This document shows, piece after piece, positions 36,850-50,300 of a stretch of 64,000 bases of DNA. Under the pieces are notes generated by a model. It was not told the origin of the DNA and searched no databases. It saw only the letters and a list, made by a program, of their open reading frames with translations. Both the position numbers and the translations under genes were made by a program. Position 1 is the first letter of the stretch, and each line of letters starts with the position of its first letter. Source of the DNA: Lepidodermella squamata (lineage: Eukaryota > Gastrotricha); NCBI GenBank assembly GCA_047495785.1, contig JBLDXI010000011.1, positions 1 to 64,000 on the forward strand, written 5' to 3'.

Positions 36850-39800
36850 CCGCGGTGGCGCACGATTCTGCATCGTGGCGCTACGTACAAGGGTCCAAAA
36901 CTGCGATTTCAGCCGTTTTGGCTGGCAGCGAAATATCGGTCATCCGAAATGTGCGCCAATCGCCTGCAAACGTGTTTGCGCATGCTGCCACTACCGAATG
37001 ATGCCAGAATATGGCTGATTTACCGCGGTGGCGCACGATTCTGCATCGTGGCGCTACGTACAAGGGTCCAAAACTGCGATTTCAGCCGTTTTGGCTGGCA
37101 GCGAAATATCGGTCATCCGAAATGTGCGCCAATCGCCTGCAAACGTGTTTGCGCATGCTGCCACTATCGAATGATGCCAGAATATGGCTGATTTACCGCG
37201 GTGGCGCACGATTCTGCATCGTGGCGCTACGTACAAGGGTCCAAAACTGCGATTTCAGCCGTTTTGGCTGGCAGCGAAATATCGGTCATCCGAAATGTGC
37301 GCCAATCGCCTGCAAACGTGTTTGCGCATGCTGCCACTATCGAATGATGCCAGAATATGGCTGATTTACCGCGGTGGCGCACGATTCTGCATCGTGGCGC
37401 TACGTACAAGGGTCCAAAACTGCGATTTCAGCCGTTTTGGCTGGCAGCGAAATATCGGTCATCCGAAATGTGCGCCAATCGCCTGCAAACGTGTTTGCGC
37501 ATGCTGCCACTATCGAATGATGCCAGAATATGGCTGATTTACCGCGGTGGCGCACGATTCTGCATCGTGGCGCTACGTACAAGGGTCCAAAACTGCGATT
37601 TCAGCCGTTTTGGCTGGCAGCGAAATATCGGTCATCCGAAATGTGCGCCAATCGCCTGCAAACGTGTTTGCGCATGCTGCCACTACCGAATGATGCCAGA
37701 ATATGGCTGATTTACCGCGGTGGCGCACGATTCTGCATCGTGGCGCTACGTACAAGGGTCCAAAACTGCGATTTCAGCCGTTTTGGCTGGCAGCGAAATA
37801 TCGGTCATCCGAAATGTGCGCCAATCGCCTGCAAACGTGTTTGCGCATGCTGCCACTATCGAATGATGCCAGAATATGGCTGATTTACCGCGGTGGCGCA
37901 CAATTCTGCATCGTGGCGCTACGTACAAGGGTCCAAAACTGCGATTTCAGCCGTTTTGGCTGGCAGCGAAATATCGGTCATCCGAAATGTGCGCCAATCG
38001 CCTGCAAACGTGTTTGCGCATGCTGCCACTACCGAATGATGCCAGAATATGGCTGATTTACCGCGGTGGCGCACGATTCTGCATCGTGGCGCTTCGTACA
38101 GGGGTCCAAAACTGCGATTTCAGCCGTTTTGGCTGGCAGCGAAATATCGGTCATCCGAAATGTGCGCCAATCGCCTGCAAACGTGTTTGCGCATGCTGCC
38201 ACTATCGAATGATGCCAGAATATGGCTGATTTACCGCGGTGGCGCACGATTCTGCATCGTGGCGCTACGTACAAGGGTCCAAAACTGCGATTTCAGCCGT
38301 TTTGGCTGGCAGCGAAATATCGGTCATCCGAAATGTGCGCCAATCGCCTGCAAACGTGTTTGCGCATGCTGCCACTACCGAATGATGCCAGAATATGGCT
38401 GATTTACCGCGGTGGCGCACGATTCTGCATCGTGGCGCTACGTACAGGGGTCCAAAACTGCGATTTCAGCCGTTTTGGCTGGCAGCGAAATATCGGTCAT
38501 CCGAAATGTGCGCCAATCGCCTGCAAACGTGTTTGCGCATGCTGCCACTATCGAATGATGCCAGAATATGGCTGATTTACCGCGGTGGCGCACGATTCTG
38601 CATCGTGGCGCTACGTACAAGGGTCCAAAACTGCGATTTCAGCCGTTTTGGCTGGCAGCGAAATATCGGTCATCCGAAATGTGCGCCAATCGCCTGCAAA
38701 CGTGTTTGCGCATGCTGCCACTATCGAATGATGCCAGAATATGGCTGATTTACCGCGGTGGCGCACGATTCTGCATCGTGGCGCTACGTACAAGGGTCCA
38801 AAACTGCGATTTCAGCCGTTTTGGCTGGCAGCGAAATATCGGTCATCCGAAATGTGCGCCAATCGCCTGCAAACGTGTTTGCGCATGCTGCCACTATCGA
38901 ATGATGCCAGAATATGGCTGATTTACCGCGGTGGCTCACGATTCTGCATCGTGGCGCTACGTACAAGGGTCCAAAACTGCGATTTCAGCCGTTTTGGCTG
39001 GCAGCGAAATATCGGTCATCCGAAATGTGCGCCAATCGCCTGCAAACGTGTTTGCGCATGCTGCCACTATCGAATGATGCCAGAATATGGCTGATTTACC
39101 GCGGTGGCGCACGATTCTGCATCGTGGCGCTACGTACAAGGGTCCAAAACTGCGATTTCAGCCGTTTGGCTGGCAGCGAAATATCGGTCATCCGAAATGT
39201 GCGCCAATCGCCTGCAAACGTGTTTGCGCATGCTGCCACTATCGAATGATGCCAGAATATGGCTGATTTACCGCGGTGGCGCACGATTCTGCATCGTGGC
39301 GCTACGTACAAGGGTCCAAAACTGCGATTTCAGCCGTTTTGGCTGGCAGCGAAATATCGGTCATCCGAAATGTGCGCCAATCGCCTGCAAACGTGTTTGC
39401 GCATGCTGCCACTATCGAATGATGCCAGAATATGGCTGATTTACCGCGGTGGCGCACGATTCTGCATCGTGGCGCTACGTACAAGGGTCCAAAACTGCGA
39501 TTTCAGCCGTTTTGGCTGGCAGCGAAATATCGGTCATCCGAAATGTGCGCCAATCGCCTGCAAACGTGTCTGCGCATGCTGCCACTATCGAATGATGCCA
39601 GAATATGGCTGATTTACCGCGGTGGCGCACGATTCTGCATCGTGGCGCTACGTACAAGGGTCCAAAACTGCGATTTCAGCCGTTTTGGCTGGCAGCGAAA
39701 TATCGGTCATCCGAAATGTGCGCCAATCGCCTGCAAACGTGTTTGCGCATGCTGCCACTATCGAATGATGCCAGAATATGGCTGATTTACCGCGGTGGCG

Positions 39801-41293
39801 CACGATTCTGCATCGTGGCGCTACGTACAAGGGTCCAAAACTGCGATTTCAGCCGTTTTGGCTGGCAGCGAAATATCGGTCATCCGAAATGTGCGCCAAT
39901 CGCCTGCAAACGTGTTTGCGCATGCTGCCACTATCGAATGATGCCAGAATATGGCTGATTTACCGCGGTGGCGCACGATTCTGCATCGTGGCGCTACGTA
40001 CAAGGGTCCAAAACTGCGATTTCAGCCGTTTTGGCTGGCAGCGAAATATCGGTCATCCGAAATGTGCGCCAATCGCCTGCAAACGTGTTTGCGCATGCTG
40101 CCACTATCGAATGATGCCAGAATATGGCTGATTTACCGCGGTGGCTCACGATTCTGCATCGTGGCGCTACGTACAAGGGTCCAAAACTGCGATTTCAGCC
40201 GTTTTGGCTGGCAGCGAAATATCGGTCATCCGAAATGTGCGCCAATCGCCTGCAAACGTGTTTGCGCATGCTGCCACTATCGAATGATGCCAGAATATGC
40301 TGATTTACCGCGGTGGCGCACGATTCTGCATCGTGGCGCTACGTACAAGGTCCAAAACTGCGATTTCAGCCGTTTTGGCTGGCAGCGAAATATCGGTCAT
40401 CCGAAATGTGCGCCAATCGCCTGCAAACGTGTTTGCGCATGCTGCCACTATCGAATGATGCCAGAATATGGCTGATTTACCGCGGTGGCGCACGATTCTG
40501 CATCGTGGCGCTACGTACAAGGGTCCAAAACTGCGATTTCAGCCGTTTTGGCTGGCAGCGAAATATCGGTCATCCGAAATGTGCGCCAATCGCCTGCAAA
40601 CGTGTTTGCGCATGCTGCCACTATCGAATGATGCCAGAATATGGCTGATTTACCGCGGTGGCGCACGATTCTGCATCGTGGCGCTACGTACAAGGGTCCA
40701 AAACTGCGATTTCAGCCGTTTGGCTGGCAGCGAAATATCGGTCATCCGAAATGTGCGCCAATCGCCTGCAAACGTGTTTGCGCATGCTGCCACTATCGAA
40801 TGATGCCAGAATATGGCTGATTTACCGCGGTGGCGCACGATTCTGCATCGTGGCGCTACGTACAAGGGTCCAAAACTGCGATTTCAGCCGTTTTGGCTGG
40901 CAGCGAAATATCGGTCATCCGAAATGTGCGCCAATCGCCTGCAAACGTGTTTGCGCATGCTGCCACTATCGAATGATGCCAGAATATGGCTGATTTACCG
41001 CGGTGGCGCACGATTCTGCATCGTGGCGCTACGTACAAGGGTCCAAAACTGCGATTTCAGCCGTTTTGGCTGGCAGCGAAATATCGGTCATCCGAAATGT
41101 GCGCCAATCGCCTGCAAACGTGTTTGCGCATGCTGCCACTATCGAATGATGCCAGAATATGGCTGATTTACCGCGGTGGCGCACGATTCTGCATCGTGGC
41201 GCTACGTACAAGGGTCCAAAACTGCGATTTCAGCCGTTTTGGCTGGCAGCGAAATATCGGTCATCCGAAATGTGCGCCAATCGCCTGCAAACG
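36850..41293 (+). repeat. Canonical block with sparse variants, ending at the inversion
   Basis: Canonical monomers carry scattered marks. m142 T to C (CTACCG) occurs at 36994, 37686, 38032 and 38378, spaced 4, 2 and 2 monomers. An A to G change (ACAGGGG) is at 38101 and 38447, 2 monomers apart. GGCTCACG is at 38936 and 40146, 7 monomers apart after allowing for one deletion. GTGTCTGCG is at 39570. Single-base deletions occur within 39165-39167 (TTTT), at 40299 (GG), within 40349-40350 (GGG) and within 40718-40721 (TTTT), all inside the last 2.2 kb before the orientation switch. Confidence 0.9.
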
Positions 41294-41306
41294 TGTTTGC
41301 GGGCGA
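41281..41306. other. Array inversion junction (tail-to-tail palindrome centre)
   Basis: Forward monomers run up to 41301 and reverse-complement monomers follow. The symmetry axis lies between 41293 and 41294, inside the monomer dyad GCAAAC-GT-GTTTGC (41287-41300). Outward from it, T at 41286 faces G at 41301 as a mismatch. Pairing then resumes, TCGCC at 41281-41285 facing GGCGA at 41302-41306, and continues at the level of canonical monomer sequence (position p faces 82587-p). The junction reads GTTTGCGGGCGATT, where a normal reverse monomer has GTTTGCAGGCGATT. It is therefore a switch at a 6-bp inverted repeat, with one extra forward base or an A to G change. There is no inserted sequence. 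Confidence 0.93.
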
Positions 41307-44300
41307 TTGGCGCACATTTCGGATGACCGATATTTCGCTGCCAGCCAAAACGGCTGAAATCGCAGTTTTGGACCCTTGTACGTAGCGCCACGATGCAGAA
41401 TCGTGCGCCACCGCGGTAAATCAGCCATATTCTGGCATCATTCGATAGTGGCAGCATGCGCAAACACGTTTGCAGGCGATTGGCGCACATTTCGGATGAC
41501 CGATATTTCGCTGCCAGCCAAAACGGCTGAAATCGCAGTTTTGGACCCTTGTACGTAGCGCCACGATGCAGAATCGTGAGCACCGCGGTAAATCAGCCAT
41601 ATTCTGGCATCATTCGATAGTGGCAGCATGCGCAAACACGTTTGCAGGCGATTGGCGCACATTTCGGATGACCGATATTTCGCTGCCAGCCAAAACGGCT
41701 GAAATCGCAGTTTTGGACCCTTGTACGTAGCGCCACGATGCAGAATCGTGCGCCACCGCGGTAAATCAGCCATATTCTGGCATCATTCGATAGTGGCAGC
41801 ATGCGCAAACACGTTTGCAGGCGATTGGCGCACATTTCGGATGACCGATATTTCGCTGCCAGCCAAAACGGCTGAAATCGCAGTTTTGGACCCTTGTACG
41901 TAGCGCCACGATGCAGAATCGTGCGCCACCGCGGTAAATCAGCCATATTCTGGCATCATTCGATAGTGGCAGCATGCGCAAACACGTTTGCAGGCGATTG
42001 GCGCACATTTCGGATGACCGATATTTCGCTGCCAGCCAAAACGGCTGAAATCGCAGTTTTGGACCCTTGTACGTAGCGCCACGATGCAGAATCGTGCGCC
42101 ACCGCGGTAAATCAGCCATATTCTGGCATCATTCGATAGTGGCAGCATGCGCAAACACGTTTGCAGGCGATTGGCGCACATTTCGGATGACCGATATTTC
42201 GCTGCCAGCCAAAACGGCTGAAATCGCAGTTTTGGACCCTTGTACGTAGCGCCACGATGCAGAATCGTGCGCCACCGCGGTAAATCAGCCATATTCTGGC
42301 ATCATTCGATAGTGGCAGCATGCGCAAACACGTTTGCAGGCGATTGGCGCACATTTCGGATGACCGATATTTCGCTGCCAGCCAAAACGGCTGAAATCGC
42401 AGTTTTGGACCCTTGTACGTAGCGCCACGATGCAGAATCGTGCGCCACCGCGGTAAATCAGCCATATTCTGGCATCATTCGATAGTGGCAGCATGCGCAA
42501 ACACGTTTGCAGGCGATTGGCGCACATTTCGGATGACCGATATTTCGCTGCCAGCCAAAACGGCTGAAATCGCAGTTTTGGACCCTTGTACGTAGCGCCA
42601 CGATGCAGAATCGTGCGCCACCGCGGTAAATCAGCCATATTCTGGCATCATTCGATAGTGGCAGCATGCGCAAACACGTTTGCAGGCGATTGGCGCACAT
42701 TTCGGATGACCGATATTTCGCTGCCAGCCAAAACGGCTGAAATCGCAGTTTTGGACCCTTGTACGTAGCGCCACGATGCAGAATCGTGCGCCACCGCGGT
42801 AAATCAGCCATATTCTGGCATCATTCGATAGTGGCAGCATGCGCAAACACGTTTGCAGGCGATTGGCGCACATTTCGGATGACCGATATTTCGCTGCCAG
42901 CCAAAACGGCTGAAATCGCAGTTTTGGACCCTTGTACGTAGCGCCACGATGCAGAATCGTGCGCCACCGCGGTAAATCAGCCATATTCTGGCATCATTCG
43001 ATAGTGGCAGCATGCGCAAACACGTTTGCAGGCGATTGGCGCACATTTCGGATGACCGATATTTCGCTGCCAGCCAAAACGGCTGAAATCGCAGTTTTGG
43101 ACCCTTGTACGTAGCGCCACGATGCAGAATCGTGCGCCACCGCGGTAAATCAGCCATATTCTGGCATCATTCGATAGTGGCAGCATGCGCAAACACGTTT
43201 GCAGGCGATTGGCGCACATTTCGGATGACCGATATTTCGCTGCCAGCCAAAACGGCTGAAATCGCAGTTTTGGACCCTTGTACGTAGCGCCACGATGCAG
43301 AATCGTGCGCCACCGCGGTAAATCAGCCATATTCTGGCATCATTCGGTAGTGGCAGCATGCGCAAACACGTTTGCAGGCGATTGGCGCACATTTCGGATG
43401 ACCGATATTTCGCTGCCAGCCAAAACGGCTGAAATCGCAGTTTTGGACCCTTGTACGTAGCGCCACGATGCAGAATCGTGCGCCACCGCGGTAAATCAGC
43501 CATATTCTGGCATCATTCGATAGTGGCAGCATGCGCAAACACGTTTGCAGGCGATTGGCGCACATTTCGGATGACCGATATTTCGCTGCCAGCCAAAACG
43601 GCTGAAATCGCAGTTTTGGACCCTTGTACGTAGCGCCACGATGCAGAATCGTGCGCCACCGCGGTAAATCAGCCATATTCTGGCATCATTCGATAGTGGC
43701 AGCATGCGCAAACACGTTTGCAGGCGATTGGCGCACATTTCGGATGACCGATATTTCGCTGCCAGCCAAAACGGCTGAAATCGCAGTTTTGGACCCTTGT
43801 ACGTAGCGCCACGATGCAGAATCGTGCGCCACCGCGGTAAATCAGCCATATTCTGGCATCATTCGATAGTGGCAGCATGCGCAAACACGTTTGCAGGCGA
43901 TTGGCGCACATTTCGGATGACCGATATTTCGCTGCCAGCCAAAACGGCTGAAATCGCAGTTTTGGACCCTTGTACGTAGCGCCACGATGCAGAATCGTGC
44001 GCCACCGCGGTAAATCAGCCATATTCTGGCATCATTCGATAGTGGCAGCATGCGCAAACACGTTTGCAGGCGATTGGCGCACATTTCGGATGACCGATAT
44101 TTCGCTGCCAGCCAAAACGGCTGAAATCGCAGTTTTGGACCCTTGTACGTAGCGCCACGATGCAGAATCGTGCGCCACCGCGGTAAATCAGCCATATTCT
44201 GGCATCATTCGATAGTGGCAGCATGCGCAAACACGTTTTGCAGGCGATTGGCGCACATTTCGGATGACCGATATTTCGCTGCCAGCCAAAACGGCTGAAA

Positions 44301-47300
44301 TCGCAGTTTTGGACCCTTGTACGTAGCGCCACGATGCAGAATCGTGCGCCACCGCGGTAAATCAGCCATATTCTGGCATCATTCGATAGTGGCAGCATGC
44401 GCAAACACGTTTGCAGGCGATTGGCGCACATTTCGGATGACCGATATTTCGCTGCCAGCCAAAACGGCTGAAATCGCAGTTTTGGACCCTTGTACGTAGC
44501 GCCACGATGCAGAATCGTGCGCCACCGCGGTAAATCAGCCATATTCTGGCATCATTCGATAGTGGCAGCATGCGCAAACACGTTTGCAGGCGATTGGCGC
44601 ACATTTCGGATGACCGATATTTCGCTGCCAGCCAAAACGGCTGAAATCGCAGTTTTGGACCCTTGTACGTAGCGCCACGATGCAGAATCGTGCGCCACCG
44701 CGGTAAATCAGCCATATTCTGGCATCATTCGATAGTGGCAGCATGCGCAAACACGTTTGCAGGCGATTGGCGCACATTTCGGATGACCGATATTTCGCTG
44801 CCAGCCAAAACGGCTGAAATCGCAGTTTTGGACCCTTGTACGTAGCGCCACGATGCAGAATCGTGCGCCACCGCGGTAAATCAGCCATATTCTGGCATCA
44901 TTCGATAGTGGCAGCATGCGCAAACACGTTTGCAGGCGATTGGCGCACATTTCGGATGACCGATATTTCGCTGCCAGCCAAAACGGCTGAAATCGCAGTT
45001 TTGGACCCTTGTACGTAGCGCCACGATGCAGAATCGTGCGCCACCGCGGTAAATCAGCCATATTCTGGCATCATTCGATAGTGGCAGCATGCGCAAACAC
45101 GTTTGCAGGCGATTGGCGCACATTTCGGATGACCGATATTTCGCTGCCAGCCAAAACGGCTGAAATCGCAGTTTTGGACCCTTGTACGTAGCGCCACGAT
45201 GCAGAATCGTGCGCCACCGCGGTAAATCAGCCATATTCTGGCATCATTCGATAGTGGCAGCATGCGCAAACACGTTTGCAGGCGATTGGCGCACATTTCG
45301 GATGACCGATATTTCGCTGCCAGCCAAAACGGCTGAAATCGCAGTTTTGGACCCTTGTACGTAGCGCCACGATGCAGAATCGTGCGCCACCGCGGTAAAT
45401 CAGCCATATTCTGGCATCATTCGATAGTGGCAGCATGCGCAAACACGTTTGCAGGCGATTGGCGCACATTTCGGATGACCGATATTTCGCTGCCAGCCAA
45501 AACGGCTGAAATCGCAGTTTTGGACCCTTGTACGTAGCGCCACGATGCAGAATCGTGCGCCACCGCGGTAAATCAGCCATATTCTGGCATCATTCGATAG
45601 TGGCAGCATGCGCAAACACGTTTGCAGGCGATTGGCGCACATTTCGGATGACCGATATTTCGCTGCCAGCCAAAACGGCTGAAATCGCAGTTTTGGACCC
45701 TTGTACGTAGCGCCACGATGCAGAATCGTGCGCCACCGCGGTAAATCAGCCATATTCTGGCATCATTCGATAGTGGCAGCATGCGCAAACACGTTTGCAG
45801 GCGATTGGCGCACATTTCGGATGACCGATATTTCGCTGCCAGCCAAAACGGCTGAAATCGCAGTTTTGGACCCTTGTACGTAGCGCCACGATGCAGAATC
45901 GTGCGCCACCGCGGTAAATCAGCCATATTCTGGCATCATTCGATAGTGGCAGCATGCGCAAACACGTTTGCAGGCGATTGGCGCACATTTCGGATGACCG
46001 ATATTTCGCTGCCAGCCAAAACGGCTGAAATCGCAGTTTTGGACCCTTGTACGTAGCGCCACGATGCAGAATCGTGCGCCACCGCGGTAAATCAGCCATA
46101 TTCTGGCATCATTCGATAGTGGCAGCATGCGCAAACACGTTTGCAGGCGATTGGCGCACATTTCGGATGACCGATATTTCGCTGCCAGCCAAAACGGCTG
46201 AAATCGCAGTTTTGGACCCTTGTACGTAGCGCCACGATGCAGAATCGTGCGCCACCGCGGTAAATCAGCCATATTCTGGCATCATTCGATAGTGGCAGCA
46301 TGCGCAAACACGTTTGCAGGCGATTGGCGCACATTTCGGATGACCGATATTTCGCTGCCAGCCAAAACGGCTGAAATCGCAGTTTTGGACCCTTGTACGT
46401 AGCGCCACGATGCAGAATCGTGCGCCACCGCGGTAAATCAGCCATATTCTGGCATCATTCGATAGTGGCAGCATGCGCAAACACGTTTGCAGGCGATTGG
46501 CGCACATTTCGGATGACCGATATTTCGCTGCCAGCCAAAACGGCTGAAATCGCAGTTTTGGACCCTTGTACGTAGCGCCACGATGCAGAATCGTGCGCCA
46601 CCGCGGTAAATCAGCCATATTCTGGCATCATTCGATAGTGGCAGCATGCGCAAACACGTTTGCAGGCGATTGGCGCACATTTCGGATGACCGATATTTCG
46701 CTGCCAGCCAAAACGGCTGAAATCGCAGTTTTGGACCCTTGTACGTAGCGCCACGATGCAGAATCGTGCGCCACCGCGGTAAATCAGCCATATTCTGGCA
46801 TCATTCGATAGTGGCAGCATGCGCAAACACGTTTGCAGGCGATTGGCGCACATTTCGGATGACCGATATTTCGCTGCCAGCCAAAACGGCTGAAATCGCA
46901 GTTTTGGACCCTTGTACGTAGCGCCACGATGCAGAATCGTGCGCCACCGCGGTAAATCAGCCATATTCTGGCATCATTCGATAGTGGCAGCATGCGCAAA
47001 CACGTTTGCAGGCGATTGGCGCACATTTCGGATGACCGATATTTCGCTGCCAGCCAAAACGGCTGAAATCGCAGTTTTGGACCCTTGTACGTAGCGCCAC
47101 GATGCAGAATCGTGCGCCACCGCGGTAAATCAGCCATATTCTGGCATCATTCGATAGTGGCAGCATGCGCAAACACGTTTGCAGGCGATTGGCGCACATT
47201 TCGGATGACCGATATTTCGCTGCCAGCCAAAACGGCTGAAATCGCAGTTTTGGACCCTTGTACGTAGCGCCACGATGCAGAATCGTGCGCCACCGCGGTA

Positions 47301-50300
47301 AATCAGCCATATTCTGGCATCATTCGATAGTGGCAGCATGCGCAAACACGTTTGCAGGCGATTGGCGCACATTTCGGATGACCGATATTTCGCTGCCAGC
47401 CAAAACGGCTGAAATCGCAGTTTTGGACCCTTGTACGTAGCGCCACGATGCAGAATCGTGCGCCACCGCGGTAAATCAGCCATATTCTGGCATCATTCGA
47501 TAGTGGCAGCATGCGCAAACACGTTTGCAGGCGATTGGCGCACATTTCGGATGACCGATATTTCGCTGCCAGCCAAAACGGCTGAAATCGCAGTTTTGGA
47601 CCCTTGTACGTAGCGCCACGATGCAGAATCGTGCGCCACCGCGGTAAATCAGCCATATTCTGGCATCATTCGATAGTGGCAGCATGCGCAAACACGTTTG
47701 CAGGCGATTGGCGCACATTTCGGATGACCGATATTTCGCTGCCAGCCAAAACGGCTGAAATCGCAGTTTTGGACCCTTGTACGTAGCGCCACGATGCAGA
47801 ATCGTGCGCCACCGCGGTAAATCAGCCATATTCTGGCATCATTCGATAGTGGCAGCATGCGCAAACACGTTTGCAGGCGATTGGCGCACATTTCGGATGA
47901 CCGATATTTCGCTGCCAGCCAAAACGGCTGAAATCGCAGTTTTGGACCCTTGTACGTAGCGCCACGATGCAGAATCGTGCGCCACCGCGGTAAATCAGCC
48001 ATATTCTGGCATCATTCGATAGTGGCAGCATGCGCAAACACGTTTGCAGGCGATTGGCGCACATTTCGGATGACCGATATTTCGCTGCCAGCCAAAACGG
48101 CTGAAATCGCAGTTTTGGACCCTTGTACGTAGCGCCACGATGCAGAATCGTGCGCCACCGCGGTAAATCAGCCATATTCTGGCATCATTCGATAGTGGCA
48201 GCATGCGCAAACACGTTTGCAGGCGATTGGCGCACATTTCGGATGACCGATATTTCGCTGCCAGCCAAAACGGCTGAAATCGCAGTTTTGGACCCTTGTA
48301 CGTAGCGCCACGATGCAGAATCGTGCGCCACCGCGGTAAATCAGCCATATTCTGGCATCATTCGATAGTGGCAGCATGCGCAAACACGTTTGCAGGCGAT
48401 TGGCGCACATTTCGGATGACCGATATTTCGCTGCCAGCCAAAACGGCTGAAATCGCAGTTTTGGACCCTTGTACGTAGCGCCACGATGCAGAATCGTGCG
48501 CCACCGCGGTAAATCAGCCATATTCTGGCATCATTCGATAGTGGCAGCATGCGCAAACACGTTTGCAGGCGATTGGCGCACATTTCGGATGACCGATATT
48601 TCGCTGCCAGCCAAAACGGCTGAAATCGCAGTTTGGACCCTTGTACGTAGCGCCACGATGCAGAATCGTGCGCCACCGCGGTAAATCAGCCATATTCTGG
48701 CATCATTCGATAGTGGCAGCATGCGCAAACACGTTTGCAGGCGATTGGCGCACATTTCGGATGACCGATATTTCGCTGCCAGCCAAAACGGCTGAAATCG
48801 CAGTTTTGGACCCTTGTACGTAGCGCCACGATGCAGAATCGTGCGCCACCGCGGTAAATCAGCCATATTCTGGCATCATTCGATAGTGGCAGCATGCGCA
48901 AACACGTTTGCAGGCGATTGGCGCACATTTCGGATGACCGATATTTCGCTGCCAGCCAAAACGGCTGAAATCGCAGTTTTGGACCCTTGTACGTAGCGCC
49001 ACGATGCAGAATCGTGCGCCACCGCGGTAAATCAGCCATATTCTGGCATCATTCGATAGTGGCAGCATGCGCAAACACGTTTGCAGGCGATTGGCGCACA
49101 TTTCGGATGACCGATATTTCGCTGCCAGCCAAAACGGCTGAAATCGCAGTTTTGGACCCTTGTACGTAGCGCCACGATGCAGAATCGTGCGCCACCGCGG
49201 TAAATCAGCCATATTCTGGCATCATTCGATAGTGGCAGCATGCGCAAACACGTTTGCAGGCGATTGGCGCACATTTCGGATGACCGATATTTCGCTGCCA
49301 GCCAAAACGGCTGAAATCGCAGTTTTGGACCCTTGTACGTAGCGCCACGATGCAGAATCGTGCGCCACCGCGGTAAATCAGCCATATTCTGGCATCATTC
49401 GATAGTGGCAGCATGCGCAAACACGTTTGCAGGCGATTGGCGCACATTTCGGATGACCGATATTTCGCTGCCAGCCAAAACGGCTGAAATCGCAGTTTTG
49501 GACCCTTGTACGTAGCGCCACGATGCAGAATCGTGCGCCACCGCGGTAAATCAGCCATATTCTGGCATCATTCGATAGTGGCAGCATGCGCAAACACGTT
49601 TGCAGGCGATTGGCGCACATTTCGGATGACCGATATTTCGCTGCCAGCCAAAACGGCTGAAATCGCAGTTTTGGACCCTTGTACGTAGCGCCACGATGCA
49701 GAATCGTGCGCCACCGCGGTAAATCAGCCATATTCTGGCATCATTCGATAGTGGCAGCATGCGCAAACACGTTTGCAGGCGATTGGCGCACATTTCGGAT
49801 GACCGATATTTCGCTGCCAGCCAAAACGGCTGAAATCGCAGTTTTGGACCCTTGTACGTAGCGCCACGATGCAGAATCGTGCGCCACCGCGGTAAATCAG
49901 CCATATTCTGGCATCATTCGATAGTGGCAGCATGCGCAAACACGTTTGCAGGCGATTGGCGCACATTTCGGATGACCGATATTTCGCTGCCAGCCAAAAC
50001 GGCTGAAATCGCAGTTTTGGACCCTTGTACGTAGCGCCACGATGCAGAATCGTGCGCCACCGCGGTAAATCAGCCATATTCTGGCATCATTCGATAGTGG
50101 CAGCATGCGCAAACACGTTTGCAGGCGATTGGCGCACATTTCGGATGACCGATATTTCGCTGCCAGCCAAAACGGCTGAAATCGCAGTTTTGGACCCTTG
50201 TACGTAGCGCCACGATGCAGAATCGTGCGCCACCGCGGTAAATCAGCCATATTCTGGCATCATTCGATAGTGGCAGCATGCGCAAACACGTTTGCAGGCG

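Larger units (their letters stand above)
26850..36850 (+). repeat. Homogeneous canonical monomer block B
   Basis: About 58 monomers, almost all identical to the canonical unit. I found substitutions only at 35195 (G to A) and 36317 (A to T). Four structural irregularities occur in its first 5.5 kb: a 2-bp deletion after 28046, a partial barcode at 28514-28525, a duplicated GGCT at 28874-28881 and a duplicated CAAT at 32282-32289. Unlike the variant block to its left, this part shows no higher-order pattern. Confidence 0.93.

Noticed and set aside
41281-41306. Rho-independent terminator or regulatory hairpin at the inversion
   Set aside because: The strong palindrome is explained by the orientation switch of the repeat. 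There is no gene upstream and no T tract.
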